Shown here in pieces: positions 43,501 to 55,500 of a DNA stretch of 64,000 bases. The stretch's first letter is position 1. Every line of letters begins with the position of its first letter. The notes below the pieces were generated by a model that searched no databases, was not told the origin of the DNA, and saw only the letters and a program-made list of their open reading frames with translations. The DNA comes from Phoronis australis. Its lineage: Eukaryota; Phoronida; Phoronidae. Made by a program: the position numbers and the translations under genes. The DNA is taken from assembly GCA_002633005.1 (NCBI GenBank), contig NMRA01000764.1, forward strand, positions 48,616-112,615. Reading direction: 5' to 3'.

Positions 43501-46500
43501 ACCACCGGGGAATGAGCATTACCGCCGGGGATTGAAACCGCAATGACAAACGAGCTAAGATTTATTATCGGTAGGCCTACACAGATCATACAATGGAGCT
43601 ATATATACGTATGTATATGCAGGTCTTGTGCCAACGAAATCTTTTGTGCGCTACAGGACACTTCGCTTTGTAACACGTGGCGCTTTTGAGTTTTAACCAA
43701 AAACCAACCACGTTGCACGCTTGTGAACTAAATAACTATAACTTTATCCACTGCGTAAGTTTTAGAACAAAATGAAAATTTTTTCTCCAATGTGACGTTT
43801 TATAGTAGTCAAGAAAAAAAACAAAAAAAAAACGGGCGTTCTGGTTCTCGGGTGAAGCATCATAACTAGCCCTTTGTGCGGCAAAGCAGTATACTAAATA
43901 TACAGCTTGACACTGATGTGGGTAAAACACTGCACATGTAAAATCTTCACTGAATTAGTGTTATTAACGCTACTCTCCCTAGAGTAAACTAAATTATTTA
44001 TCAGCACTCGTCGGGAAAATTTGTCATTCTGTCGTCATTCTGCTGCTAAAATTGAGATGCGTTCTTTTAGGTCGGCTTACATTGGCCAGTTCCTTTTTTC
44101 ACAAATTCTTCAGTCAGCTCTTCTTCTCTTCTACGAGGTTGCATACATGGCACAACAAATTATCAGTTTCATTTCGTCATACATTTTTAGTATTTTAATG
44201 CCAGCAAACCGAATTTCAGAACAAATCGGTGCTGCTGCGAAGTTGAGTCATCATCTAACAATAGATGTCGCGAAATTTTAGGAAATGGCGCGTGCTCATG
44301 TCACGTGCTCGACAAACTTTTGTTACAATAGGCAAACAAATGATGTTCATTAGATTGTTTTTCACTCAAGCGGTGCCTGCAAGGTGAGTGTTGAATGACT
44401 CCTAGATTTTGCATGCGCCTGCTCCGCTCGCTAGCTCTACATGTTGATATAAGTTTCACGTGACGAGGTGACAAGCAGAACTATACCCGGGCTGTGGGAA
44501 ATTTCGGGGATGTAACGGAGCTCAATAACGCAGTGCTACCAAGTTTTATTTTGGCGAGTCTTTTCACAGCTAGCTGACCGGTTATGTCATAACCCACAGT
44601 ATCATACAAAAGCCTTGATAACTACATTTTGTCCGGCGGTCATGTTCAGTCCCGGCGGTCCTGTTTTCTGGTGGTGCGGTCATGTTTTTAGGTGTGTCAG
44701 TCCCATTTTCTGGTGCGACGGTAACATTTGATCCCCGGAGGTCCTGTTTTGGGTGAGTTAGTCCGATTTAGCCACAGATGCCTTACGTGTCTAAGGTGAA
44801 GGACACAGGCACTCTCATCACCTCAGCCGGTCGACGTTATCAGGTTAAACTAAATAATGAGAAATGTTTACAACTGCTATCCACTGTGGTTGCCTACTTC
44901 AAGAACAACTCAAAGACTGTCAGGTTGCATGTATTTTGCATCCCACATTTTGTCTTTGACTGCAACACGTTCACTGGTTACATTTGTTGACATCAACACC
45001 TGTGGCATCATCCATGGAAAACCATCTTGTCCTACATTTTCCATTCATTCCATCCAATGCACGTGCTCATCAGGTCACTCATTATTGCCAGATCTTGTTT
45101 CCGAGTCCAACTATGGCACATTGCTAGACCCTTGAGTCAGGTCTCTAATGCCTCAGCTGAGTTTTAACTCTGTGTTAATAAAGCACATTGCTGGTGATTA
45201 GTGGAATGAGCCCTACCACATGTGCGACCTGCACACATCTGGTACATGTGCAACCTGCGCACATCTGGTACATGTTTTCGCATACTACATAACGTCATCT
45301 CATTACAAACGTTTTTGTATTTGCTGCTTTTTAGAGCCTAGTGTCAGTCCGATTCCCCTCTGAAAAATTAGGTGATTCCCATCCATTGATTAAAAATTGC
45401 CTTACTGTTAGAGTCGCTCTTAAATCACACACCTTTAGATTAGTGTCAGTGTTGCACTCACTCTTAACCCACACACACACACCCTTAACTTCATGTATCA
45501 TTAAATCCAGAAGTCAGTCCTCCCCTTTAGTCGTGCCTGTAGGGTATTTGTTTACATACTAGTAAGCAGCATGAAGTAAGCAGTGTTCCAAAGTTTGAAC
45601 CAAGGGCCTGTTCCGCTGTTGTGACTTATCAACCTTTTTGACTTGTTCCATGACTGATAGTACACTTGGTACTCTTCCAGTTAGGGCTGGGTGGTGAGTT
45701 GGATGATGACATTGGTATGCTGATGCAGGGTGATGCTGCTGATGAGGCATCACTTGAAGATGAACTGGCTGCTCTTATGGGTGGGGATGTTGGAGCGCGG
45801 CCCAAGGTCAAGCAGCCCCGTACTCTGGATATGTCAGTAGTTGATCAAATAGATAAGATGGGAGAAATTGATGATGATGAAGAATTATCTGGAGATGAAG
45901 ATGAACTCATGGTTTGTAACCCTTCTTTGTTCTATTTGGTGTACAGATGTCTTCATGGATTTCTCTTCAACTTTTACTTCTGAATTAAAGTATGGAAATT
46001 TTGAGACATCCAGTTGAGAAAACAAATAAAGTTGGAGTCTAATACTGGTCAAAACGCCACCAATTGGCCAGAATAACAATGTCGTCACAAGCCAAGCTGA
46101 AGTCTGTGAGATGCGGACGCAACGTCGCTAATTTTTGTAAGTTTTTATTCCAGTATTAGACTCAAACTTTATTTGTTTACTTCATTGAGTACAGTGTTCA
46201 AATTTTACCTAATGTTACAGAATTTTGTCATAAAGATTCAACCAAAAAGTTTGTTTCTTAGCAAAATGAAATTTTGCCAAGTTTGTTGTTCTGTTGTGAA
46301 GTTATTTTGTTACTTGGTAAAATGAAATTTCTCCAAGTACGTTGTTTGCCATAAAATTTGATTTTTGTTTGTTTCTTTGTTCGTACGCTACAGATAACAG
46401 TTCTTAGGGATTAAATACAAAATTTACATACATCATGTAGTTTGTGAATGGCTCGAAGCCTATAATATTGGTTTTGGTTAAAATCTGAAACAAGATGGCA

Positions 46501-49500
46501 CTGAAACGACCATTTCCCCCTTCTTGGTTGTGGAGTCATAGCTCTGCTGTTTCTGGTGGGATATTTCTGAATCTTTTTCTATCAGACCTATCAGAGTCTC
46601 ATTTGTCTTTCACTAGGTGTTAAGTAATTTGAAGTTTTCCCACGACTAGTCTCCAAATAACTGTTTTTGTGCTGTATTTTTGTCATCCCTCGATGGATCT
46701 GTCTTAAATTTGGTATGCAGATAGATCTTTTCAAGCATTGTCAGTCTTGTGAAACCCATTTCTTGTTACGAGTCATCGTTCTCGCAATATCTGAGATTTA
46801 CTGCTCAGGTGACTGATCTTTTGTTGATCCTATGTTACCCTCTCACATTTGCACTAGAAATTGCATTTTGCGTGTGATCGACATGAAATTTATACACAAC
46901 ATGTGTTTCGTAAATGGCTCAAAGCCTATTGAGTTTGTTAAAGTCGGAAACAGGATGACGCTGGGATGGCCATTTTTGTTTTTTGTTTTTTTTGGTTGTG
47001 TCTGCCACCCGCTTTTCTATCTCCAAAACTTTTGATGTTTTTCCATGAAAATTTTCATGTGTTCCTTTCATGGATGGGACGACTTGAGCAAACTTTCGGA
47101 TGGATACGACTTCCGGTGTGCCCCCTAGTAGCAGCTTTATTTTTTCACATTTGTCTCTGTATCTTCAAAGGTCCTCATCGTATTTTCATAAAATTTGCAA
47201 ATAGGTATCAATTAGTGAATGATGCTACCCTCCCATTTTCGTAAGGATTCAAGATATTTTACGCCTCCTAGTGGAATTTTTACTGCTTTCAGGGTTTGTT
47301 TTTGTCGTACGCCTCCACTCCCCTCGAAATCAACCAATTCACTCTAAAGATGATTGTGGAAATTGGCATACATGTTCCTACTGTGAAGAAGATGGCTGAC
47401 AATAATTTTCCAACGACTACTGTGACGACAGTTTTTTGCACCCACGGCTGTATCTCTTAAACTTCCCTTCTTGAGTTATTAAGATTTTCTGATAACTGCA
47501 TAGTCACCACATTCGGTGTCATGTGACTATTGCTACAGTTATCTTTCATGGTCACCAGGGTCATTGTTACCTATTGTAGTGTGTAAGGGAGAAACTTGAG
47601 TCACTGAAAAGTTGATTGCATGTAAGGTGGTCAGGGAGAAGTCATCCAGTCTCCCATGCCTTCCAGCCACCAGTGTGTACAACAGTCCTGTCATTTGACA
47701 ATCAAACTGGTGATGGCAGTGACAAACACTATTAGTTGTATTGCAGGCTGAACTGGAGGGTATTACTGCACCAGATGAAGAGGATGTCACAGTTGAAACT
47801 AGTGTCACTAATTGTACTAGTGTTATAGAGGAGCGCCTAACCATGTATGATACAGCAGTAGTTAATGCTAAAACTGCAGGAGAGAGCAGTAAAGTGAAAA
47901 GATATGAACGTTCCATCAAGGTATGTTCCTTGTTTCCTTGTTGAGACACTAGGGGTCAGGAAAGGTGAATGTTATAATTAGGTTTGTTCCTTGTTGAGAC
48001 AGCTATGGCCAGCGCAGATGAATTGGTTTGTTCTCTGTTGAGACAGTTAGGGCCAGCACCGATGAATGTTACACCAAGGTGCTTTCCTTGTTGAGACACT
48101 AGGGACAGCGCAGATGAATTTTGCATCTTTGTTGAAACAACATAAACACTGATGAATGTCATATGAAGGTATGCTCCCTGAGGAGTCACTAGGGCCAGTG
48201 CATATGAAGGTATGCTCCCTGAGGAGTCACTAGGGCCAGTGCATATGGGAGACAGAGACAATAAAGTTGGTCAGTAATTACATTGAAGATTGTTGTGTCG
48301 AGACAACCGATGAGTCTTTTGAACTTAATCAACAATTATAAAGTGCAGCATAAACTAGAACATTGTTGCTTTAACAATCAAAACAATTATTCTCCGTGAT
48401 TTTTTTTAATTTTTGCTCTAACAGAGATTGAATGAAGGTTAAAATTAATGTTGTTAAATGTCAATTTCATCAATGTATTTGGTCTATACTTTAAATTAAC
48501 AGTTTTATATTTATTTTTGACTTGTGTGGTTGTTTGAAGTGAAAGCTGTTTAGATTATTTTCTATTAGTATTATTTTCCTCATCAAAATTATTTGTTGAA
48601 TGACTTGAAAGCCACAATGCACTTTTAAATTATTATGCTTGTGTAATTAGAAAACGGACAATTGCCGCACAAATAAAGAAGTTCGTGTTAACTCAACGTT
48701 TCATCTTATTCAACAAGACAACAAGTGTCAATTATCATTCAGCACAACACATCCGACAAAAGTAACATCTATAGGCATTGTATGAGCAACAACCATCAAG
48801 CCAATTGAGTCAGTATTATTTGTAAAGAACATACTAAGGAATTCTTGTACATCAAGGAGTCATTGGCCATTCAGGATCAGCATGCTACTGATTCTCTCAA
48901 TAACATGCAGAGCTCAGTGACCCTGCAACTATGGTGATGACCCGCTCACTTTCCCTGTATCTCTCTCTCTCATTTCACCACATGGATGTGACTTGACTGG
49001 TAATCGATACTTGTTGTCCTACTGTACATATCCTGATGATGTCTTGTTGAATAAGACGAAACGTTGAGTTAACATGAACTTCTTTATTTGTGCGCGGCAA
49101 TTGTTCGTTTTGTAATCGAATTTGGGCCAAAGAATGATGGGATTAAGGTTGTGTAGAATCCTAGACAAATGTCCAAATTTGGCCAAAGTTCGGAACATCA
49201 TGTCTCGGTGATGGTTTGTAGGATTTTATGAAACTTTCAGATACGTTTTGCAGGTAAGAAGACTTATGGCTACCAAATGGTTGGACTTGTATGATATTCA
49301 TAAAAAGCTCTAAGTTGTTGATGATTGCAGATATTAAAAGATCAGTTAAAGAAAGCCAAGTCTGGTCAGCCTGTTGATGAGAATGAGATCCCTCCTGCTG
49401 TTCATGTGGGTAAACCTGCACCAGGTGAGTACCTGCACCAGGTGAGTGTTAATGATGCAGATNNNNNNNNNNNNNNNNNNNNNNNNNNNNNNNNNNNNNN

Positions 49501-52500
49501 NNNNNNNNNNNNNNNNNNNNNNNNNNNNNNNNNNNNNNNNNNNNNNNNNNNNNNNNNNNNNNNNNNNNNNNNNNNNNNNNNNNNNNNNNNNNNNNNNNNN
49601 NNNNNNNNNNNNNNNNNNNNNNNNNNNNNNNNNNNNNNNNNNNNNNNNNNNNNNNNNNNNNNNNNNNNNNNNNNNNNNNNNNNNNNNNNNNNNNNNNNNN
49701 NNNNNNNNNNNNNNNNNNNNNNNNNNNNNNNNNNNNNNNNNNNNNNNNNNNNNNNNNNNNNNNCTGTAATCACCCTTCCACCACCATCTCCAGCCACTGT
49801 AATAATACTTCCACCACCATCTCTAGCCCCTGTAACCTTCTATTCTCTTTGGCAGCACAAACAGCTCCACCACCATCTGTACCAGCCGTTAGTTCTGTAC
49901 CAGCCGTTAGTTCAGTACCAGCCGATAGTTCTGTACAGCAGCCTACTCAAACACAACGTGCAGCGGATAAAGGTGATTATTTCTTCCATGTCTATAGCAA
50001 CTACTCAACACCATACAATCCTTTCTCTCTCTGTTTGCTCATGCACTTCCAATAGTCACTTGGTCAGTTTTCCTTGTAGTAGTGAGAAGATTTAGTTGTT
50101 TATATTAGAACTGTGCAATCGCTCTGTTTCATTTTTTTCTGATTCCTTTTCCTTAGTCGGATTCCAAGTATTTTGATTCTTTCTTATCAGGATGCTGTGT
50201 CTTGTTATACTAAATTTACATTTCAGTATTAATATTTCTGAATAATTTTTTAATTATGTCAAAATGCTCACCCTAAAACTGCAGTAAGCTATTTATGGTA
50301 GTGGGTATCAGCCATTATTGTTATGGCTTGCAAACATGTCGCAACCTTTTTTCGTGGGATGTGAACGTAAATGCAGACAAATTTTCAAGACCGGTTTTTC
50401 CTATTTTATTACTTCAAATACAAAACTGAGTTTATAATTGGAACATAAATTTCTGTTTTGCATGTTATACGTATTATAAAAAAAGATAATTGCAGGCGGT
50501 CTGCCCTGGTACACGCAGGCCACGTATGTGGGCCCATTGCACTGATCACCTGGAAATATTTTTGTTCTTTATTAATATATAGTTAAAACCGAGCTGAGGA
50601 GCTCATATCTAGAAACCTGACTCAAGGGTCTAGCAGTGTGGCCCAGTGGGACTGGAACCCACGACCTCGAGTAAAGAAGGCAGGCACCATCACACTAGGC
50701 CACACTGCGACCTCATATATATATTAAGTACTTTATTCTTTTTCTTCAGCAGACACACAGACTCATTCTATGTTGACCAGTCGCCGTGATCAGTATAAAG
50801 AAGCAGCCTTACAAGCCAAACATGCGGGAGACATGGAGACAGCTAAATCACATGTCAGAATAGCCAAGGTAGGGTCAGAGTTCAAGTAACAGGTTTGAGT
50901 AAACAAATTAGGGCAACAGGTAAGGTCACATGCCAGTGTAGCCAAGGTCAAGTCAGAGGTCAGGTTACGTCAGTGGACCTAGGGTTGAGTCAGAGGTCAC
51001 GTCACAGGTCAGAGTAGCAACTATGGCAGTCAGAGGTCAAGTCACATAGCCATAGCGGGGTCAGAGGTCATCTCACAAATTAAAGTAGTGAAAGTAAGGC
51101 CAGATTTCTTGTGAATTTGCTTAAAGATAAAGTCAGAAGTTAAGTAACTTGACTGTGTACCTATAGTATGGTCAGAGGTCAGATTACATGTCACTGTAGC
51201 TAGCTTAAGGTCAGAGGCATGTCACATGTCAGAGTAGCAACTGAGGTAGTGAGCTAGCTTTATGAAGACTGTCGTCAAAATACAGCTAGGTACCACTATG
51301 TGTATTTCTTCCGTAGACCCCGAAATTGCACACAGCCAGGGTAGCTCTGCTGGTCACCTCTCTGTGAAACTTACATCAACGTGTAAAGCTAAAGACCGGA
51401 CGGGGTGCATGCAAAATCTGGGAATCAACCGACACTCACCTTGCCCGTTACAGCCATTTAAGTGAAAAACATTGCAATAAATGTCATTTTCTTGCGTAAC
51501 TCTCCGCCTTTTCTAACAATGAAAAGTGTGTCGCCGTTTTGAAAAAGTACACTTGTGTCACGCGCACGCGCCATTTCCTAAATTTTTGCGACATCTCTCG
51601 GGAGATGATGATAGCTTGGCAGCATCAAATTTCTTCTGAAATATGGTTTTTCGGTATCAAAATTCTAAAAACTTATAATGAAGTGAAACCAGTTCCAATA
51701 ATTTGAACAGTTGATTGAAGAATCTCTGAAAAAATAAACTGGCCAATAGGTGACACAATATTTCATGGCGCCGAAAGCCGTCACTAAAAATCGCTCCATA
51801 ACTTTAGCAGCAGAAAAACGGTAGAACGCCATTTTTTCCAACTCCGTTAATTATTTTAGTTTACTCAAGGAAGAATGTCGCTAAGTTTGTGTCAAATTTT
51901 ATCTTACCACTTTTTTACCCACATCAGTGCAGAGCTGTATATTTAGTATACAGCTTTGTTCCATGGCTACAACTGAGGCTGAGTTGGAAGTGAAATCCCA
52001 TGTTACACTAGTATAAGTAAGGTCTGAGTTCAAGCCACATTTCATAAAAGTAAGGTCACATGTCTAGTTACATGTCAAGTCACATGTCAAATCACGTGTC
52101 AAGTCACATGTCAGATTGGTCAATAGAGGGTCTGAGGTCAAGGTGCACTTCTGAGTACCTAGTTTGTATTGTCATTATTGTATGTAGTACACAATATGGT
52201 GGACAAGTAAGTTTTTCACCAGACAACAAAAGTTTTGAGCTGTTACTGATATGTAGAGAGTTTTGTAAATTAACTAGAAAAATGGCTGTTTTAAATTTTT
52301 TAGTAATTTATTATTTCTTTGCCAAATTGAGGAATGTTCATTGCAGATAGATGAAGTGAGGTGCACTTAATTAATGCTGACTGACCTCCAAGGTAACCAT
52401 TCTCCACATATGACTGTTGTACTTGTCATATTTTTTATTTGCTCTCAAAGTAGTTTTTATTTCTATTTTGTGTAATTATGTTCTACTTGTTCTAGCAATT

Positions 52501-55500
52501 TGATACTGTTCTCCAAGCACTAGAAGAAGGCAAAGAGATTGATCTATCCCAAATGCCACCTCCACCATCAGCTGTCAGTAAGGGCCCCCGCTCACCCCCC
52601 AAAACAGAGAGAGCTTCTGCCCAGGCTAGTAGTGAAGTGCCTCAAAATCTGCCAGAATTCACAGAGCAGGGTACGTAGAAGTCTTGCACGCCTGATGGTG
52701 CAGTTCACTCCTGACAATATGGTGCACCTCTGATATTTAGGTGCACATCTGGTGGTGTGGCTCTTTTCATGTGGTGTTGGTGTTGGGTACCAGTGATCAC
52801 ATTTTGTTTATTAAAGTTGATAATATTCAAAGAAATGTCAGCACAAACTTTGAAGATAATCAAACAGAAACTTTGATTATTTTACCACTGCTGTTTTTTC
52901 AAACTTTTATCTGTGAGGAAAGAATTCTTGCAAACACTGTTTCCTTCATCTTGTCCACACAGATGTTAGCATTGCCAGGAATACTCAATTTTCTTTTGAA
53001 CAATAATTGTCTTATGCAATTGGGAATGATGACACACAGAGTTACTATAAATGAAATGGTTCTCCTTTTTATGTGCCCTGCACATGTATGTCTGTTAGCA
53101 CTTATTGTAGTCATCTCTGTCCGTATGGTGAATATTTGGGAAATTATGCAGACGCGTTCCTCTCGTGTGTGGGATATCTGGAGCCAAATTTGGGACGGTC
53201 TTGACAACTGTAGTGATCCCAATTGGCACTATCGGTTCTTATGTTAGCCTTTGTTCCTTCGGAGCTTTTTGACAGCTTTAATGAAATTTCGTTAATGGGT
53301 TTCTATTGAGGAGGTAAGAACACCTGCCCATTTTCAGATGTGTGCTGTGTCTCACAGAGGTCATTTTTATTCTTTCGGGGTCTCTAATGATCAGTTTGAC
53401 AGATATGTCCCTATTGAGATGAGCATGGCTGACTTTAAGTTTTGAAACAGGCCATTTACTGTGGTGTGCCCTAGTGGTAAAAAGTTTCACGATCAATGTT
53501 CATGAAAGTTGGCGTATGTTTTACAGTTTAGGAGAGTGTCGCTGACTTTGATTTTGGGACGAGTCCGCGTGCTGTAACGTCACCTAGTGGCAAGTTAGCT
53601 ATTTCCGTGCACCTAAATTTCTGCAAAGTTCCTTTTTGGTGGAGGTTAATGAATGAAGTTTTCAACGAAGAAATGACTACCGATTGCGTTCCCCTAGGGG
53701 CTCTTTTGATTACCTAGTGTCATCCACTTCCCTATATTTTAATGCACTTGAAGACTGACCATGACAGTTGGCTGCTCCGACTACTGCGGGGTCCCCTAGT
53801 GGCAATTATGTTTTTTGTGCCTGCTTCAACATTACCAAGCTCCTTGACAGATCTATGTAAAGATTGTCAATATGTGTTCCAATTTAGGATGGAATTGATG
53901 TTAATGTTCAAACAAATCTGTTTAGTGCTGTGCCCCCTATTGGCAATTTTTTTTTGGTATTCAGCTGTTACTTCACTGAAGTGGTTAAAAGTGCTTGAGC
54001 CATTTTTGAGTAATTAGAATTTATAATGTTCTATTATCTAATTTTCGTACAAATGTCATGGGTGCTCCTTTTTGTGGTAATGAATTTTTTTTTTACTGTG
54101 ATCTAATGGCTTGTTTGGTGTGAGCAGAATTCATTAGTAAGAAGATTCGCCCGCCAAGTTCCTGTTGACGTGCTTGGTGCCCTCTGGATGCTATTTTAAG
54201 TTTTACTATTTAATGGTACCTCTACTGGGAATGTTTTTATTGTCTTGTGTATGCGCTGTATGTGATGCACACAGTGGGAGAATAACAATAGTCTGTATTG
54301 TGTGTGATGCAAACAGTGACTGCATATCAACACTGCTATGTGCAATGCACATGTTGAATGCATATCAACACTCTGCATTGTATGTGATGCACACGGTGGG
54401 TGCATGTCAATTCTGAGGGTTCCTCTTGTTTCTGCCTGCAGTGGATTTCAAAAGATATTCAACATTTAGTCCTATAAAAGACCAGACAAATATTCTTTAT
54501 TGCATGCTTTTGTAAGCTATAATAATTCTAGATAACAAATGTGTTAAATGTTGTGTGTTATCAAACGTTTTTCATGTCTGCTGTTAACATTGTGAATGAG
54601 CGTGACTGTTCTTGACATGATTCACTCAGCATGTGTGCTGTTAGTCAAGTGTAGGCATTATGGAGTACAATTGTGTTGTACAACAACAATCAGACCATAT
54701 CCTGCCGTTGTAGAACTGAAGGATAAGTTTAATGTCCCTGGTCCTCCCAAGACAGTGATGGAGGCATTGGAACAAAGAATGTCCAAGTACCAGCAAACTA
54801 TGCAGTCTTCTGAAGGCAGCAAAGCAAGAAGATATGGAAGGATAGTTAAGGTTAGTAGTCTAAACAGAGTTATGATTGATCAAAGCCATCTCGGTGATTC
54901 ACTTAGGGTGAGTGAGACTGGCCTGTACTTTAAGACCTGGATGCATGCAACCAACTCTACACTAAGCAATAATGCATGCCACCCCCCCATCAGTTAATAT
55001 AGAAGGCACTCAATTCATGCCACCCTCTACCAGGTAATATAGAAGGCACTCAATGCATGCCACAGTTTTTCAATTAATGCAGAAGACACCTAATTCATGC
55101 CATCCTCCACCAAGCAATCAAGATGGCACTCGATGTATGTAATTCTTCACCAAGTGATATAGAAGGTACTCCATAGATGTAAACCTTAACTACCATGTGA
55201 TTCAACCTAAATGACTTGTTGTAAGTACTAGCCTATAATGTAATTTGCATTACGTGGCTTCCCTTTTATCATTGGTCGAGTTGAAGTTTGTTTGAGAATG
55301 ACTAACCAGTGAAAAACATGCTTACCTGACTTAGCATACTAGGATATCAGCTGCTAAAGTAGGTTCAAAGACAAATGAATTTCAAGGAATTAGGCTGCAT
55401 TTAGAAAATGAAAAGGGAATTTTCAGAGAACCTAGGCACCTACAACATTTTGGTTTATTTGAAATATCCCAAACCAAGATTTGCTATAAGCTCATTGACC

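Noticed and set aside
50640-50714. Functional tRNA gene on the minus strand
   Set aside because: A and B boxes are present and tRNA-like, but acceptor and anticodon stems do not pair convincingly and the flank is shared with another SINE copy.
52741-53247. 168-codon + strand ORF
   Set aside because: Lies in a CC2D1 intron, runs into a dispersed repeat, and shows no domain or splice support.
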